The notes beneath the pieces were generated by a model that was given only the letters and a program-made list of their open reading frames with translations, had not been told where the DNA came from and did not search any database. Made by a program: the position numbers and the translations under genes. 64,000 nt of DNA from Pardosa pseudoannulata. Its lineage: Eukaryota; Arthropoda; Arachnida; Araneae; Lycosidae. The stretch spans positions 87,344,671 to 87,408,670 of the forward strand of contig CM063507.1 in NCBI GenBank assembly GCA_032207245.1, written 5' to 3'. This document shows positions 1 through 36,127 of this stretch, piece by piece (within the stretch, counting starts at the first letter, position 1; each line of letters starts with the position of its first letter).

Positions 1-129
1 ACTCCTTATGTATCCTAATTGTCAGATGAACACCCCATGAGCATTGGTCATGGTGGAGCTTTAATAGGGGTAATTGGGAACTTTTGTTAAGCTTCATTGC
101 TATTATGTCTGTCTGGCTCAATTCTTTGA

Positions 130-703
130 TACAGAAAAGAATGCTTTATGTGGAAGTAGGAAAAAACACGCTTGAAAAATAAGTTTTAAATGTATTGCCA
201 TTTACAAAATACATCAATATTTTAATGCTTTTTTTTATATAAAATGTATAAGGTTTTGACCAAATGTAATTGTTAAATATATGCTTTAGACTAATCAAAT
301 CTAATTATCTTAATACAAGCAACCTATTTATTTCTATATTTTCATTTATCCTGGCCAAGCAAAAGGTCATCTTTTAGTAGCTATGCTTGTTTTACTGTAA
401 ATTTTAACATTAAGAAATAACATGGTAGAATTTAAGTTTAAATGTATTTCAGTTTTCTAATTACAATATACATAAATATTTTAATGCCTTCTGTTTATAT
501 TTAATAAAATTGAGACTGTTTGGACCAAATGTAATTGTTTAATGTATACTTTATATTAATAGAATTATCTTATTTATTAAAAGAAGCTTTATAAAGATTT
601 TATTGAATAAGAGAATTAATTCTCTTATTCCATAAAGTCTTTTTTTTTTAAAAAAAAATCTATGCTGTCAATCAAAAGGTCAATTTTTAGCATTGCATGT
701 TTC
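130..703. repeat. ~250-bp tandem repeat, left part
   Basis: The motif TTTAAATGTATT followed by TACATNAATATTTTAATGC recurs at about 181 and 432, a 251-bp period, with shared GACCAAATGTAATTGTT and CTGTAAATTTTAAC segments. The same monomers continue at 1935-2620, so the array was split by the hAT-type element between them. Confidence 0.75.
605..630. repeat. 26-bp perfect palindrome
   Basis: GAATAAGAGAATT followed at once by its reverse complement. The left half matches the inverted form of the repeat monomer segment that reads CTCTTATTCAATAAAATC at about 2480, so the palindrome looks like an inverted junction between repeat monomers. Confidence 0.8.
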
Positions 704-1071
704 CAGAGTAGGAGAAAAAATCATGATTTTTTTTTTTTTTTAATTCAGATTTCTTTGATTTTTTCTGAATACTAATTTTAATTGTTTTTATGTTTTTTGC
801 AACATACATAGGATAGTTTGTTATAAGAAGTAACATCTTATCTATCTAGTATATTCTACACACTGATTACCTAGAATTAAATATATAAATTTTAATCTAA
901 ATACATTCCATTATTTTGGAATTGGATAGTGCAAACTAGATAAGATATAAATTAACAGAACAAATTAAATATTCTTTTAATGCAAACCATAGATAAGTTC
1001 TTATCTATATCAGCTGTTATTTTCCATTACCATTAAAAGTTTAAAAGAATAGTCTTTATAACTTTAATCTC

Positions 1072-1131
<60 letters not shown>

Positions 1132-1934
1132 GTATATATATATGTGCATGCATAGTTAGAAAACAAATCATGATTTAAAAAAAAAAAAATGAGATTTCTT
1201 TGATTTTTTTTTCTGAATAATTTTAATTGTTATTTTCATGTTTTTTTGCAATATACATAGAATAGTTTGTTATAAGAAGTAACATCTTATCTATCTAGTA
1301 TATTCTACACACGGATTACCTAAAATTAAATCTATAAATTTTAATCTAAATACATTCCATTATTTTGTAATTGGATGGTGCAAACTCAATAAGATGTCAA
1401 TTTAAAGAACAAATTAAATATTCTTTTAATGCAAACTATTTATGTAAAAAAACAAATCCCAATTATTTCAATGTTTTTTAAACACCTACTGATGGATTTA
1501 TTTATTTCAATAAAAACAATTAGCTTCAATGCTTTATCCACTCCTAATGGGTTACGAAGGCTAGAATGAGCGATACCAAAAGAAGAAAACTATCTTTCCA
1601 TTCCAACAGATGAAGTCACGGCTGTCGTTAACTGGTAGACAAACTGGATTTCAAGTTCTGTCGTACTCTCTTTACCTCCCATGACATAAAATGAATTCCA
1701 TCAGTCCTAATCCATCATTGTACTACCCCTATTCCCTACTTTCTGATAACAATCCCTCCATTCTTGGAAAGCACATGCTATCTATTGATACTTATTTACT
1801 TATTGGTATGACTGTGCTGACGGATTCCAAATTCTCCTGTCTTTGGAATAGAGGTTTTAAAAGAAGTAAAAAAAATGATTTAAATCTATGATTTTTTCAA
1901 AAAAAATCAACTGATTTAAACCATGCCAAACGTG
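704..1934 (-). mobile_element. hAT-type element family A: truncated copy plus a second copy
   Basis: A terminus at 704 (CAGAGTAGG then AATCATGATTT) starts a left part that breaks near 1060. After a (TA)n tract a second copy starts at about 1152 and runs to CATGCCAAACGTG at 1934. Shared internal blocks include AGTTTGTTATAAGAAGTAAC and ACATTCCATTATTTTG. Minus-strand remnants match the other family A copies. Orientation is that of the transposase remnant. Confidence 0.7.
1073..1145. repeat. (TA)n microsatellite
   Basis: Nearly uninterrupted TA dinucleotides between two partial family A hAT copies. Confidence 0.95.
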
Positions 1935-2497
1935 TTTTAAACTAATCTAAACTAATTCTCGTATTTAATACAAGCAACCTATTTATTTCTATATTTTCCT
2001 TTATCCTGGTCCGGCAAAAGGTCATCTTTTAGCAGTGCTTGTTTCACAGTAAATTTCAACAATAAGAAATAACCTGCTATAAAATATATTGAAATTCAAA
2101 TGTATTTAACTTTTCTGGTTATAATATACATAAATATTTTAATGCCTTCTGTGTATATATAATAAAATTGAGAATGTTTGGATCAAATGTAATTGTTTAA
2201 TGTATACTTTATATTAATCTAATTCTCTTATTTAATAAAAGCAGCTTTTCATTTAATTAATTTGGTCAATCAAAAGGTCATTTTTTAGCAGTGCATGTTT
2301 CACTGTAAATTGGATACATTAGAGAATAACATGTTTCAAAAATAAGTTTAAATGTATTTCAGCTTTCTAGTTATGATATAAATCAATAGTTTAATGCCTT
2401 CTCTTTATATTAAATAAAATTTAGAATGCTTTAACCAAATGTAATTATTTAGTATATGTTTTAAATTAATGTAATCTAATTCTCTTATTCAATAAAA

Positions 2498-2530
<33 letters not shown>

Positions 2531-2620
2531 TATGTTGTCAATCAAAGGGTCAATTTTTAGAAATGCATGTTTCAATGTAAATTTTAGTGATACATGAGGT
2601 TTTATTTTATTTTCCTTTTT
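1935..2620. repeat. ~250-bp tandem repeat, right part
   Basis: Monomers recur at about 2092 and 2341 (249-bp period), with TTTAAATGTATTTMAGCTTTC, AATATTTTAATGCCTTCT and CCAAATGTAATTGTTTA. A poly-T run lies at about 2499-2525. It is the same repeat as 130-703. Confidence 0.75.
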
Positions 2621-2717
2621 ACCAAGGAGTCTTAAACAATTAATGACATGAAAATAATTTGAGGATAAAATTATTTATAATTTCTCTAAACTGATTACAA
2701 AAAGAGGGGGGGGTATA

Positions 2718-2765
2718 GGTCAGGTTTGGCATGATTTAAATCTTTTGAAAAATCATTTGAGTATT
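2718..2765 (+). mobile_element. Terminal fragment of hAT family A
   Basis: TCAGGTTTGGCATGATTTAA then ATCTTTTGAAAAATCATTTGA matches the right terminus of family A in inverted orientation. Only about 45 bp survive. Confidence 0.5.
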
Positions 2766-2942
2766 GAAAGTTGCGATGTGTGCTATTGTTTAATCTGTTC
2801 ATGTTTGAGTCTTTTCTGCTGAATATATATATTGATGATTAGCTTAAATCAAAGTTATTATCGACTGCATTAAGTGAAAAAATTATGAAATTTAAACATT
2901 TGAATATTACAGTTTGACCACATTAGTTTCAGATGTCCTTTT

Positions 2943-3466
2943 AACCCTTTAAAGGACACCAATATAAATTTCTTAGTATTTAATGAAATTAGTTTATAAA
3001 TGTTATCTATGAGCCTTATACATATAAAATACATGAAAAATGCACATTCTTTTTGAGGAAGAAAGGTTAGAGGGCTGGTTTAAATGCAAAACCATCTCTT
3101 TCTCTTGTGTGAAAATAATACTTTCTATTAAATTTTTATTAAGGTTGGAAGAACAGTGATTAATTATCATTAAAAGGGTATAATAAAAATAGCTAAACAG
3201 TTTTTAAGTGTTATTTGGATAAATATAGGTATTTGGGATCACAAGGATGATAAATCGGATTTCTGAATTTTCTGGGTAATGCAAGTTTAAACATGTATAT
3301 TTGGAATGGAAAAATGAATTAAGTGTAGTGCTTTTATCTGCTGTAAGTTGGAAATGCCATAAATATAGAAAAAAAAAAAAAAACGTTCACATATCTTTAA
3401 AAAGTAGAAAAAAGAAATTTTTAACAAGTGGACACGCTACGAAAGCACTGTTCATTAAGGGGTTAA
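2943..3466. mobile_element. TTAA-flanked MITE (CCCTTTAA ends)
   Basis: 524 bp bounded by TTAA. The left end is TTAACCCTTTAAAGGACA; the right end, reverse-complemented, is TTAACCCCTTAATGAACA. Terminal inverted repeats with TTAA target duplication are the piggyBac-superfamily signature. No transposase frame remains. Confidence 0.65.
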
Positions 3467-3926
3467 ATATCATAGGATGCCATTTATAGAGAAAAGTAAA
3501 ACTTAATGTTAAGATATGTATTTCATATAATATGCAATGCAAACACAATACTGTAAATGAAGTGTTATAATAGATAAAACTATTGTTGTGATCAGAGCTG
3601 GGTTTTGGATGCAAAATGTTTTTAAACCTTGTTTTAACCAAATGAAATCCTCAAAATGTTTAATTGTATCAGTAAGTGTAGGATTTTATCACTAGAACAG
3701 TGAGATGGGTCATTTTGGCCCAAAAACTATTTTGTGTTCAATTTTCTTAAACTGTTACTAACAAAATTGAAATACATTTATTGACTTTTCTTAAGTTTAT
3801 ACCCATAAAAATTTGTGAAAATATAATATTCAAAAATCTGTGCCTAAACGAAAAATGGTTCATTCCAAGTGTGGAAACAAAACTGTAGATATTTGTTCTA
3901 CATGAGAAATACAGATATGTAGAAAC

Positions 3927-4640
3927 CAGGGTTGGCATGATTTAAATAATTTTTTTTTTTTTCACTTCTTTTAAAATCTATATTCCAAAGAGAATTGGGA
4001 TCAGTCAGCATAGTAATACCAATAAGTAAATAATTGTCAATAAATAGCCTGTGCTTTCCAAGAATGGAGAGGTTGTTATCAGAAAGTATGGAGTAGGGGT
4101 AGGTACAAGGATGAATTATGACTGGTGGAATTTATTTAATGTAATGGGAAGTAAAGAGAGTATTACAGAACTTGAAATCCAGTTTGTCTACCAAATAACA
4201 ACAGCCGTGGCTTTTGGTAATGTTCATTCTAGCCTTCATAACCAATTAGGAGTGGTTAAAGCCTCAAAACTAGCATTTTAATTTTCAATTTAAACGCTAG
4301 CAATTAAATCCATAGTTCTATGCTTAAAAAATATTGAAATAATTGGGATTTGGTTTTTTAAATAAATAGTTTGCATTAAAAGAATATTTAATTTGTTCTT
4401 TAAATTTACATGTTATTTAGTTTGCACTAATTACAAAATGGAATGTATTTAGATTAATATTTATTTATATATTTAATTTTAGGTAATCAGTGTTTATAAT
4501 ATACTAGATAGATAAGATGTTACTTCTTATAACAAACTGTTCTATGTATATTGCAAAAACATAAAAACAACAATTAAAATTAGTATTCAGAAAAAATCAA
4601 AGAAATCTGTTTTAAATAATAAATAAATCTGATTTTTTTT
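3927..4640 (+). mobile_element. hAT family A copy, inverted
   Basis: It starts CAGGGTTGGCATGATTTAAA and runs through the family blocks in reverse. The plus frame 4051-4281 is a decayed transposase C-terminus with [28 protein letters not shown] and HSSLHNQLGVVKASKL, the hAT dimerisation region. The right terminus is degraded near 4640. Confidence 0.75.
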
Positions 4641-5132
4641 ATTTAAAAAATATTAATTAATAAATATTTAAAAAATATTAATTAAAAATAGTACATCTCA
4701 GTACAGTTAATGTAATTAAAATTATTTCAGCTTTGTAAACAGGATTTATACATAAAAGAAAAATTAAACATTTGTATTTTTGTGTAATACCATAATCAGG
4801 GAAGAAAAATTACTGTTTAACTATATTAAATCTTTTTATTTGACTTTAAAAATCAGGCAAATTTGATCATCTTTTTTAAAAAAATTATTAAAAATGACTA
4901 TCCAAAGCCTGAAAAAACTTGTTCAATGGTAACTGAACTTATGTCGGCAAAAAAGAATAGTCATACTAACTCAGAAAATTGGTGTTATTTTAAAATTATT
5001 CATAAATAGCAATAACTTTCTACCATGTTACAGAATAACTTTGCAAAGTCACTAAAATATATAATTTAAATTAATATAAAATAACTTTACTATAAATTAC
5101 AGTTTCACATTTTTTTAATTATTAAAACACAA
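4641..5132. other. AT-rich spacer
   Basis: AT-rich sequence with short duplicated AAAAATATTAATTAA units near 4650-4690. I see no gene or clear element. Confidence 0.5.
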
Positions 5133-6049
5133 TTTAGGTATCCATCTATGTTGAAAACGCCATTTTTTGCCAAAAGTCAAAAAAAAATTTATTACTCTAT
5201 TGTAAAATTTCAACTTTTAGGCTTTTAAAACTGTTTTTGTTTTGTCTCTACAGCATTTTAAAGAAAAGTGACAGCTGTTTAAACATCAGTGACATCTGTC
5301 AAAACGACATGGAAGTTGCGAATTTAAAGCCTTTTAGATCATTTTTTGGACAAAACTTTTTAAATTTTCATGAAGATTAGTTTAAACATTTTCTAGCATT
5401 TTTAATAATTAGCAACTTGGCAATGAGAAAGTTTTGAAGCAAGAAAGTGTGGGGAATTTTAAACATGTATTTTAATTTTTTAATAGTTAAAGTTGCTTCC
5501 ATAAATTTCAAATGCGTTTTTCTCAGAATGCTATTTTTAATAAAATGTCGAAACTCGAAATGGGATTTCTCAAAAAGGTCTTAAAATATTTTGTTGAAAG
5601 TTATTATGAATTCTTTTGATAGTATATACTAGCAAATGACCTAAAAGCTTTAAATTTTGATAATTTTTAATGATGTTACACTCGTAGTTAGCTATAAAGG
5701 TAATAAAAATTTGTTAAAAATTCAATGTGTACGATTTTGAATGACCCGAATTTTTTGTGAAATGTAAATTAAGCAAAGATTTTACAGGATTCACTAGTCT
5801 AATATATAAGAAATGGGTTGCATAAAAAAAATATTGAAATAATTTAATTTATTAAAACATTAGACCTTTTGAAAACAACCCGATTTTTTACTGAATTTTC
5901 TTCATTTATTAGAAATTTTATAAAAACTCCAGGAATTCTCATGTTCAATTTTCTATGATAATATAAAAAATAAATCTAAAAATGTAAAAACATGAAGTAG
6001 TTTCTACGTTTGAAGAAAAAAGGTCTCTGAATGTAGACGGATACCTTAA
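5133..6049. mobile_element. TTAA-flanked MITE, GGTATCC family, copy 1
   Basis: 917 bp. The left end is TTTAGGTATCCATCTATG (TTAA with one change), the right end GTAGACGGATACCTTAA, so the terminal inverted repeat is about GGTATCCRTCTAYRTT. It is an inverted relative of the copy at 35188-36127, with which it shares most internal sequence. It lies in the 5' flank of the first syndapin coding exon. Confidence 0.8.
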
Positions 6050-6533
6050 TGAAATTATACATGAATATGAAAATTTATAATTTTTTGAAATCAAACATGT
6101 TTTCTTGATTATTTGCTGAAAAAAAAAAACTTGCTGTAGTATACTAATTTGTCTGTACTAACTAATTAATAAAATATAGTTAACTAGTAATTAAATTGTA
6201 AATTGTTTATAATAAAATAGCGCTCTGGAAAAATGTTTGAATAGTTAAGTAATGAACTATAATTAATATGTAACAATGAATGGTTTGGTTTTACCTAATT
6301 TTATTGCAATAGCAGATAACTCAAATTTAAGCGTTAATGGATTAAAAAGATGCTAACAAATACATTAAGTGTTTTTTATTTATTAATTAAATATTGTAGG
6401 TTATGTTCTTTTATGAGAAAGTTTGAACATATTAAGCTAATGCTTCAAAGGTAAGATTTAATATGTTCTTTACGAATGTATCCCCGTTGCTTACTGTGCT
6501 AACTTTGTTATTTCTTTTAATAGATTTTTCAAG

Positions 6534-29359
<22,826 letters not shown>

Positions 29360-31279
29360 AACAAAGTAGTTCATTTGTTTTTTATATATATATAGGAGCT
29401 CTTCAAATAAATTCCAACTCCTTCATAAATTGTAACATTAGTTGAAGTGCCATTCCATCATTGCTTACTTAGTATCACTTCAGTATATTCCATTAAATTG
29501 GATAAAGAAAAAGAAAATATTCATAAATTATACCTAATATAATTGAGTAGATATGTTTTTGAAGAAGAGCTGAAGTAAAATTTCACCATTGACTCATTAT
29601 TTTGTAAGTATGTCTATGCTAATACTTGCCTACGAATGGGCAGTATACCTGACTTGATGAATTCCAGTGACTGACTGATATTTTATTTTTAGAAGAATCT
29701 ATTAGCATTGTGATGCTAAATGTATAGTTTTATGCTTTAGTGTTATTTTTCAAAGTTTTATTATATATTTTCTGTACGTATTTATGTATACTGTTTTCTT
29801 TTATAGACTGTTATACTTTTTATTCAGATATTTTGTTGATTACCTTGAGGTTAATTCGGAATAAGGTTGTCTTTTGTTAAAACGAAAATTGGAACTCGTT
29901 GTCGATAACAACAGTATTGGACCACATATATGTATTTGCTCTGTGATAAAAAGAATCTCTAAATTTGTTTAATTTAAAATGATTGGTAATAATGAGGAAT
30001 TTATTTTTTTCCCATAGAATTTGTGTTGTGAACTTTTTTTCTGTTGTTGCCATTGATTTTAATATATAATTTTTAACTAAAAAACAAATGGTTGTTCAAA
30101 ATATTTGTATATATTATTCTCTGGTGAGTTGATGATAATTTTAATAGAAATAGTTTCATCCTATGCAGCTTCATCAAAATATCTTCATCATTTTTTTCCC
30201 TCTACATATATTCTTTTATCTTGAATACATTCATTGCTTGATCCATCCAAATTTCTTCCATTTTCTAAGACATTTTTGTCTTTCGGTTGTATTATGCTTA
30301 TTTAATACAGATTGGAGTTGTAATATGTGTGTAATACATATTATATATAACATATATGCATATATTACTTTTGCTTTAAGAGAAAATTGATTAGATAACA
30401 AGAAACATTTCTTTTAAATAAATTCTAGATCTGTAATCAGGGCCAGTTCTCAGCTATTAGCAGCACTCATTCAAGATATTTGTCTGCTCAATATTAATAT
30501 AATTCGTAGTATATTCCTAACTTTCCTAAGTTTAACATTCAAACTACTAGTTCAGGTTCCACATTAGCTTTAAATAAAGAAAAAAAAAAAGGAAGTAATA
30601 CCAATAAAATACTAATCAGGTGAATGTGTAGGTTTAACAAAAGTGTATATTTTTCACAAATGTGACCCTAATATCTACCTGATATCATGCATCGTCGAAT
30701 AAGATTAGACGTCAAAAGAAAAGCAAATCTACTAAAAAAAACAAAAAAGAAAAAAAATACACATTTATTATTTGCATTCCTAGACAATCCCACTACACAG
30801 CATAGACATAGAACTGTAACTGGATTATATAAGCAAAACATTTTCATTTTGGTAAGACTTGCCAATTAGCAAAAAAAATTATAATAATAATAATAATAAT
30901 AATAATAACTATATAAAATTAGAGGCGATATTTAACAAATAAAATATTTTAAGCATGGAAATTAGAACAGCATTATCCACAACAAATTTTGATGTTTTCA
31001 CTATGACAAAAATGGTTCTGACATGAGTGGTTGACTGCAGCTCCATCTTCTGGATAGAAGTTTCCACGATAACTTAACACTTGACATGTAGCTATGCCAC
31101 GCGTGCAGTGGGCATTTTTTCGTGAATCGCGCGAAAGTTTAGTGATTCAGAAAAATCGCAGACAATTGAAAACTACTTTGTTTTTAGGAACGGAACTTTT
31201 TTTATTTTATGCTTTAATATATATTGTATGATTATTACAGGACATTACTTAGTTTATTATAGATCTTGAATATTTTTTA
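29360..31279. other. Syndapin 3' UTR and downstream flank
   Basis: AT-rich sequence without recognised transposon ends. It includes an (ATA)n tract at 30880-30908. Probably part is 3' UTR; the end is not determinable. Confidence 0.4.
29406..29411 (+). promoter_or_regulatory. Candidate polyadenylation signal for syndapin
   Basis: AATAAA 46 nt after the stop codon. A second AATAAA is at 30417-30422. In sequence this AT-rich, AATAAA occurs often by chance, and the real 3' UTR end cannot be chosen without transcripts. Confidence 0.3.
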
Positions 31280-31321
31280 CAGCTTTTATGGGAATAGTTC
31301 TTTTTATTCCCATAAAAGCTG
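31280..31321. repeat. 17-bp perfect inverted repeat with 8-bp loop
   Basis: CAGCTTTTATGGGAATA at 31280-31296, spacer GTTCTTTT, then the exact reverse complement at 31305-31321. It would form a strong hairpin. It lies about 1.9 kb past the syndapin stop. Confidence 0.9.
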
Positions 31322-32433
31322 CACCACTCACGTGTGAGAACCATATGTTGCTTTATAAACCACAACGTGGCTACCCTCGGTCTAAAATATCAGTGAATTG
31401 AATGCCAACCACACTACAAGTTTAATAGCCTATTTGCTGTATGTAAACAAAGCTACATTAGGCAATAATTGGAACAACCTATGTAATATGAAGTTAGGTT
31501 CTGTAAAATTTATTTATATTAGCAAATGCTATTACTGCAAAATAACTCTCAGCCTTGATTTTAGTGTTAAAGTAGAGAAATGAATTTTAGCTTTTCATCT
31601 GATAGGTCCATACAAAACTGATTCATTTCTCGATTTCTTTTACTTCAGAATTCCTATTTCTCTTGTATCTTGTAAATATTTTTCAGACTTCTTGGTTTTC
31701 TTCAGTAAATTAATTATAGAATGACACACTTCTAAATCACAGCTATAAACATGGCCAGTGTGAGATAAAAAGAAAATTAAGAACTCGAGTGTTAAAATAA
31801 ACATCCATTTTATTATGTTATCTGTATGTACATATATATATTTATGTTTTAATGTGTTTGTAATCAACTACAACTGGTAAAGTTTTAGAAAGCACTGCTT
31901 TAAATTAATTGAATCTCTGTGGATAGGGTCCTGAAATCTGTTTTGTAAATGGAAAGACTGATGCTTTATAAAACGCCTTCTGCCAGGTATTTTCTTCAAG
32001 TGAATCTGGTAAAGGGTATTTGGGAGGAAAGTGAAGGAACATAATTGTAAACTCACTGTTTTTGTAGAAATATATTTTTGTGTTATAAACCTTATATATA
32101 ATGTTGAACAGAGTTATTATTGTTAATTTCACACCAGCTCGTGGCCTCTTATTGCTTAGGTAGTTAATTGACCCTAGTATTAGTTTTAATAATAATATAG
32201 TGTTGTTGAACTAATTTTCCAATTATGAATCAAAAAGCTTTAATATTTATGTAGACTGAACTGTTGAATGCCAAAAAAGTTCTTTCTTTTACCTTGAAAC
32301 ATGTTTTAAATGTCTATCACAGATGTATATTTGATGAAGTGTATTGAATCATTTGCAAGGAATGTACTTACCTGAAATTTTTTTTCCCTTTTAATTACTG
32401 AAATTTGATAATTTCCCCAAAAAATTCTGCCAA
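31322..32433. other. Intergenic, no recognised feature
   Basis: AT-rich with short frames of no recognisable similarity. Confidence 0.4.
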
Positions 32434-32610
32434 ATGATGGACAAAGGGTTAGGGTGCTGGCCTTTGGAACCTGAGTTCGTGGGCTCGAATCCCACAGTGG
32501 CATGGATGTTCATAGCCATTCATGGCATTACAGCTTTAAGCAGTAGGTCATGGTCTCATTAGCCCTCTTGTTGCAAAAAGAAGACCATAGCACTCCAAAC
32601 CAAACCAAAC
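32434..32610 (+). mobile_element. tRNA-derived SINE, near full length
   Basis: GGTTAGGGTGCTGGCC and B-box GGCTCGAATCCC, then the family body and a CAAACCAAACCAAACC tail. Flanks CCCCAAAAAATTCTG and CCCCCAAAAATGCTG are an imperfect target duplication. Confidence 0.88.
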
Positions 32611-35187
32611 CCCCAAAAATGCTGAAATTCCATGAATTTTTGCCCATTGGGTTTGATTCATCTTAGCACCGTAAAGCAACATCCTATTTATTGTTAATGA
32701 GGCAAACAAAATGTATGCATTAAATAGCAACCACTTTGTGTTAAAATTGCTCAAATGATACTGTATACACCAAATAAGTTTTAAAAATATTGCTGAGAAA
32801 TTAAGTATTGAAAGGCAAGACATTTTTGCTCTCCAGAGAGAAAAAAAAAAAGTGTGTCAGAATTTTAAGAAATTTTTGCTAATTTTTTATGGAATTTTGA
32901 TTAGTAGTATTAAAAAAAAATTGTTACAATTTTTTGCTCCCTCTGTCATTTTCCACTGAGATGTTAATATCTTTTTAAAGTTGTACTGTGTGAAATGACA
33001 TACCCACTGAAAATGTTATGCAAAGAAATCAATCTCCCAGTGAGCTATTATTTTTCAGTTTTTTAATGAAATATTTTTTTTTTTTTTTTGTTATTTATAA
33101 AAAATTTATTTTCCAAGTAGTTTCAAGTTAAATATTTTACTATTTTTCTGTTAAAAATTAATGTGTTCATTTGCAGTTTATTTTTTAATTTTAACTTTTC
33201 ATTAGCTCTTAAATTTTATTTTAGTATACTGAAAACAAGGTGGAATGCAAATGTGTTTGTTTAAAACTGTGCTATGGGGGATTTATATCTTAAAATTATG
33301 CCTTAAGGTGTGACACAGAAATTAGATTTGGTCAGTACTAACCTTGCATTTGATTTCTCGAACAGTAATGAATCAAACTTACATCTTGAAAATGAATCCG
33401 TTCAAAAACGTCAATTGTTGAAAATTATAAGAATGAGTTCAACTTCACTAGCTTATTTGCTTTTGTTAATTATCTGCTATTTAGAACTTATTTTTGCAAA
33501 TTTTTTACGATATATTTTTATATTCTTCTGGTGTTTGGTTTGATTATTATAGATTGTTTTTCTGATATTCTTTGGCCTTAGAGTGATGTGTTTTCTGCCT
33601 TAAGTTTTAAACTATATAATTTATTCAGAATAGGTAACTGAAATATTAACAGCCTATTTTAGAATAAGTACAATAGTAATTCATAAATTTTAAGCTTATA
33701 CTTTTTACAATCATATTTTTAACTGATACCTGTAAAATTTCTCAACCTGAAACTTGTGAACTTTTATCAAAAAGTTGAATGAGTCGTAATTTTGCAATAT
33801 TTTATTTTAATTAAATAAAGCAAGTGGTAAAATATATTCTTCAAAGACTCAATCCAGGAATCTTTTAGGATAAACGATGTTATTTCACAGCAGTTTACAC
33901 ATTACTTTATGTCTTAGTTTTATTTTAATATTATTTATTCTTTAATTTTATTTTCCCTAGTCAGTTCTGTAATTTTATTTTTAATCAAATTAAATGCTAT
34001 ATATTTTTTATTATTTTAGAGTAAATAGGCTGATGATTTTGTTTTTTCTGTTGTCTGTCTTGAGCTTATTTTTTGCTGTCTTCCATTTTTTTCCCCTTTC
34101 TTGAGAAAAAGAATTCCAGAGAATTCTCCGTTGATACATATTTAATCCTCAGGAAAAGTTATTGTCTGTTTTCCTTTCTGTTTTGTTTTATCAAACGTTG
34201 TTCTTGTTGGGTTTGTTTGTTCTTTATTCCAAATTGTTTTTATATCTTTGATTTGAAGCAGCTTTCCCATCTGTTTATGTAATTACTTGTAGAGAATCTC
34301 TTCAATAATATTTTTCTTGTGTAAAAATAACTAATTTGGTGGTTGAATTGTGTATATATATGAAGAAAAAATCTGTATATATATATATTATCAATAAGAG
34401 TGTCTGTACACTTTGTCTTTATTGAGAATAATCAGGTTTTATGCTATAGTGAAAATTAAAATATTTACCAGATTTATATAGCTTATATAACCATTTATAG
34501 ATATGCATTTCCTGTCACATAAATAATTTATTCAATGCTTAATTTGAAAGACAAATATTTTTGAAAATAATCTATATTTAACTAAAATGTTTTTATATTC
34601 AATATTTAAACTTGTTTCCTGTATTTTAAACAGTAGTAAATTTATGTTTCTCATTAAGTATGAATTGTTTGAGAATGATATTTAGTTGATTTTTTTATGC
34701 CAGATCAACTTAGGAATTAGTCTTTTTTCCTCTGCTAAAAATTTCAAAATTACTTTTTCATAACATAACATCCTACTCTGATAAGAAAAAAAAATTACAG
34801 ATTTTGTAAAAATTGTTAATCGATATCTATTTACTAATGATTGCAAAAATAGCAAATTTTTATAATTATTGCTATTGGAAGACAATGATGGATCGCCATT
34901 CTTACAGTATACAGTACCTGAAAATATCAGCTTAGAAAAAGTTTCAGGTATTCAAATGTAATTAATTTATGACCAGGTTGGTATAACTTGGTAATAGAAG
35001 TGGGAGATAGCATTAAAAAACACTTAACTAATTTTAAAAATGCATATCTATATATGTATTAAAACTGACTCAACATTAATTTGAACTATTGAAATAGGAG
35101 CTTAGAACAAAATGTACCAAATTGCACAGTTTTCACTGGTGACCATGCTTTGGGAATAAAACTTAAACATCCTTTCTTGGCAACTTA
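32611..35187. other. Intergenic, no recognised feature
   Basis: AT-rich sequence with short frames such as 33310-33543 (77 codons, hydrophobic, no recognisable family) and a poly-T run at about 33068-33089. No element ends found. Confidence 0.4.
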
Positions 35188-36127
35188 TTAAGGTATCCAT
35201 CTATGTTCAGAGAACTTTTTTCTTTAAATGTAGAAACGAGTTCACATTTTTAGATTTTTTTTTTTTAATATTATCATAGAGAATTGCACTTAAAAAATTG
35301 ATTCCCACAGAAGTTTTTACAAAATTTTTATCACATGAAGAAAATTTGGTAATAAAGAGTTTCTTTCAAAAGGTCCAATTTTTTAATAAATTAAATTATT
35401 TCAATATTTTTTATGCAACCCATTTCTTATACATTGGACTAGTGAGTCGGCAAAAATCTTTGCTTCATTTACATTTGGTAAAAAATTTTGGTCCTTCAAA
35501 ATCATACACACTGAATTTTTAACAAATTTTCATTACCTTTATATCTAACTATGAGTGTAACATCATTAAAAATGATCCAAATTTAAAGCTTTTAGGTTAT
35601 TTGCTAGTAAATACTATTAAAAGCATTCATAATAATTTTCAACAAAATATTTTAAGAACTCTTTGAGAAATCCCATTTCGAGTTTCAACATTTTATTAAA
35701 AATACCATTCTGAGAAAAACTCATTTGAAGTTTGAAAGCAATTTTAACTATTAAAAAATTAAAACACATGTTTAAAATTCCCCACACTTTCTTGCTTCAA
35801 AACTTTCTCACTGCCAAATTGCTAATTATTAAAAATAATAAAAAAATGTTTAAACTAATCTTCATGAAAATTTAAAAAGTTTTATACAAAAAATGCTCTT
35901 TAAAAAGCTTTAAATTCGCAACTTCCGGTTCAGAAGTAGCTACTTCCGTTTTGTTTTGACAGTTGTCACTGATGTTTAAAACAGCTATCACTTTTCTTTA
36001 AAGTGCCGTAGAGACAGAACAAAAACAGATTTAGAAGCCTAAAAGTTGAAATTTTACAATAGAGAAATTAAAAAAAATTATGATTTTTGGCAAAAAATGA
36101 CGTTTTTGACGTAGAGGGATACCTTAA
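35188..36127. mobile_element. TTAA-flanked MITE, GGTATCC family, copy 3
   Basis: 940 bp. Left end TTAAGGTATCCATCTATG, right end GTAGAGGGATACCTTAA. Most of its length is the inverted counterpart of 5133-6049, including the words TTTAAACTAATCTTCATG and ATTCCCCACACTTTCTTGC. No transposase frame. Confidence 0.88.

Noticed and set aside
33310..33543. 77-codon hydrophobic frame downstream of syndapin
   Set aside because: AT-driven composition and no homology; likely 3' UTR or intergenic noise.
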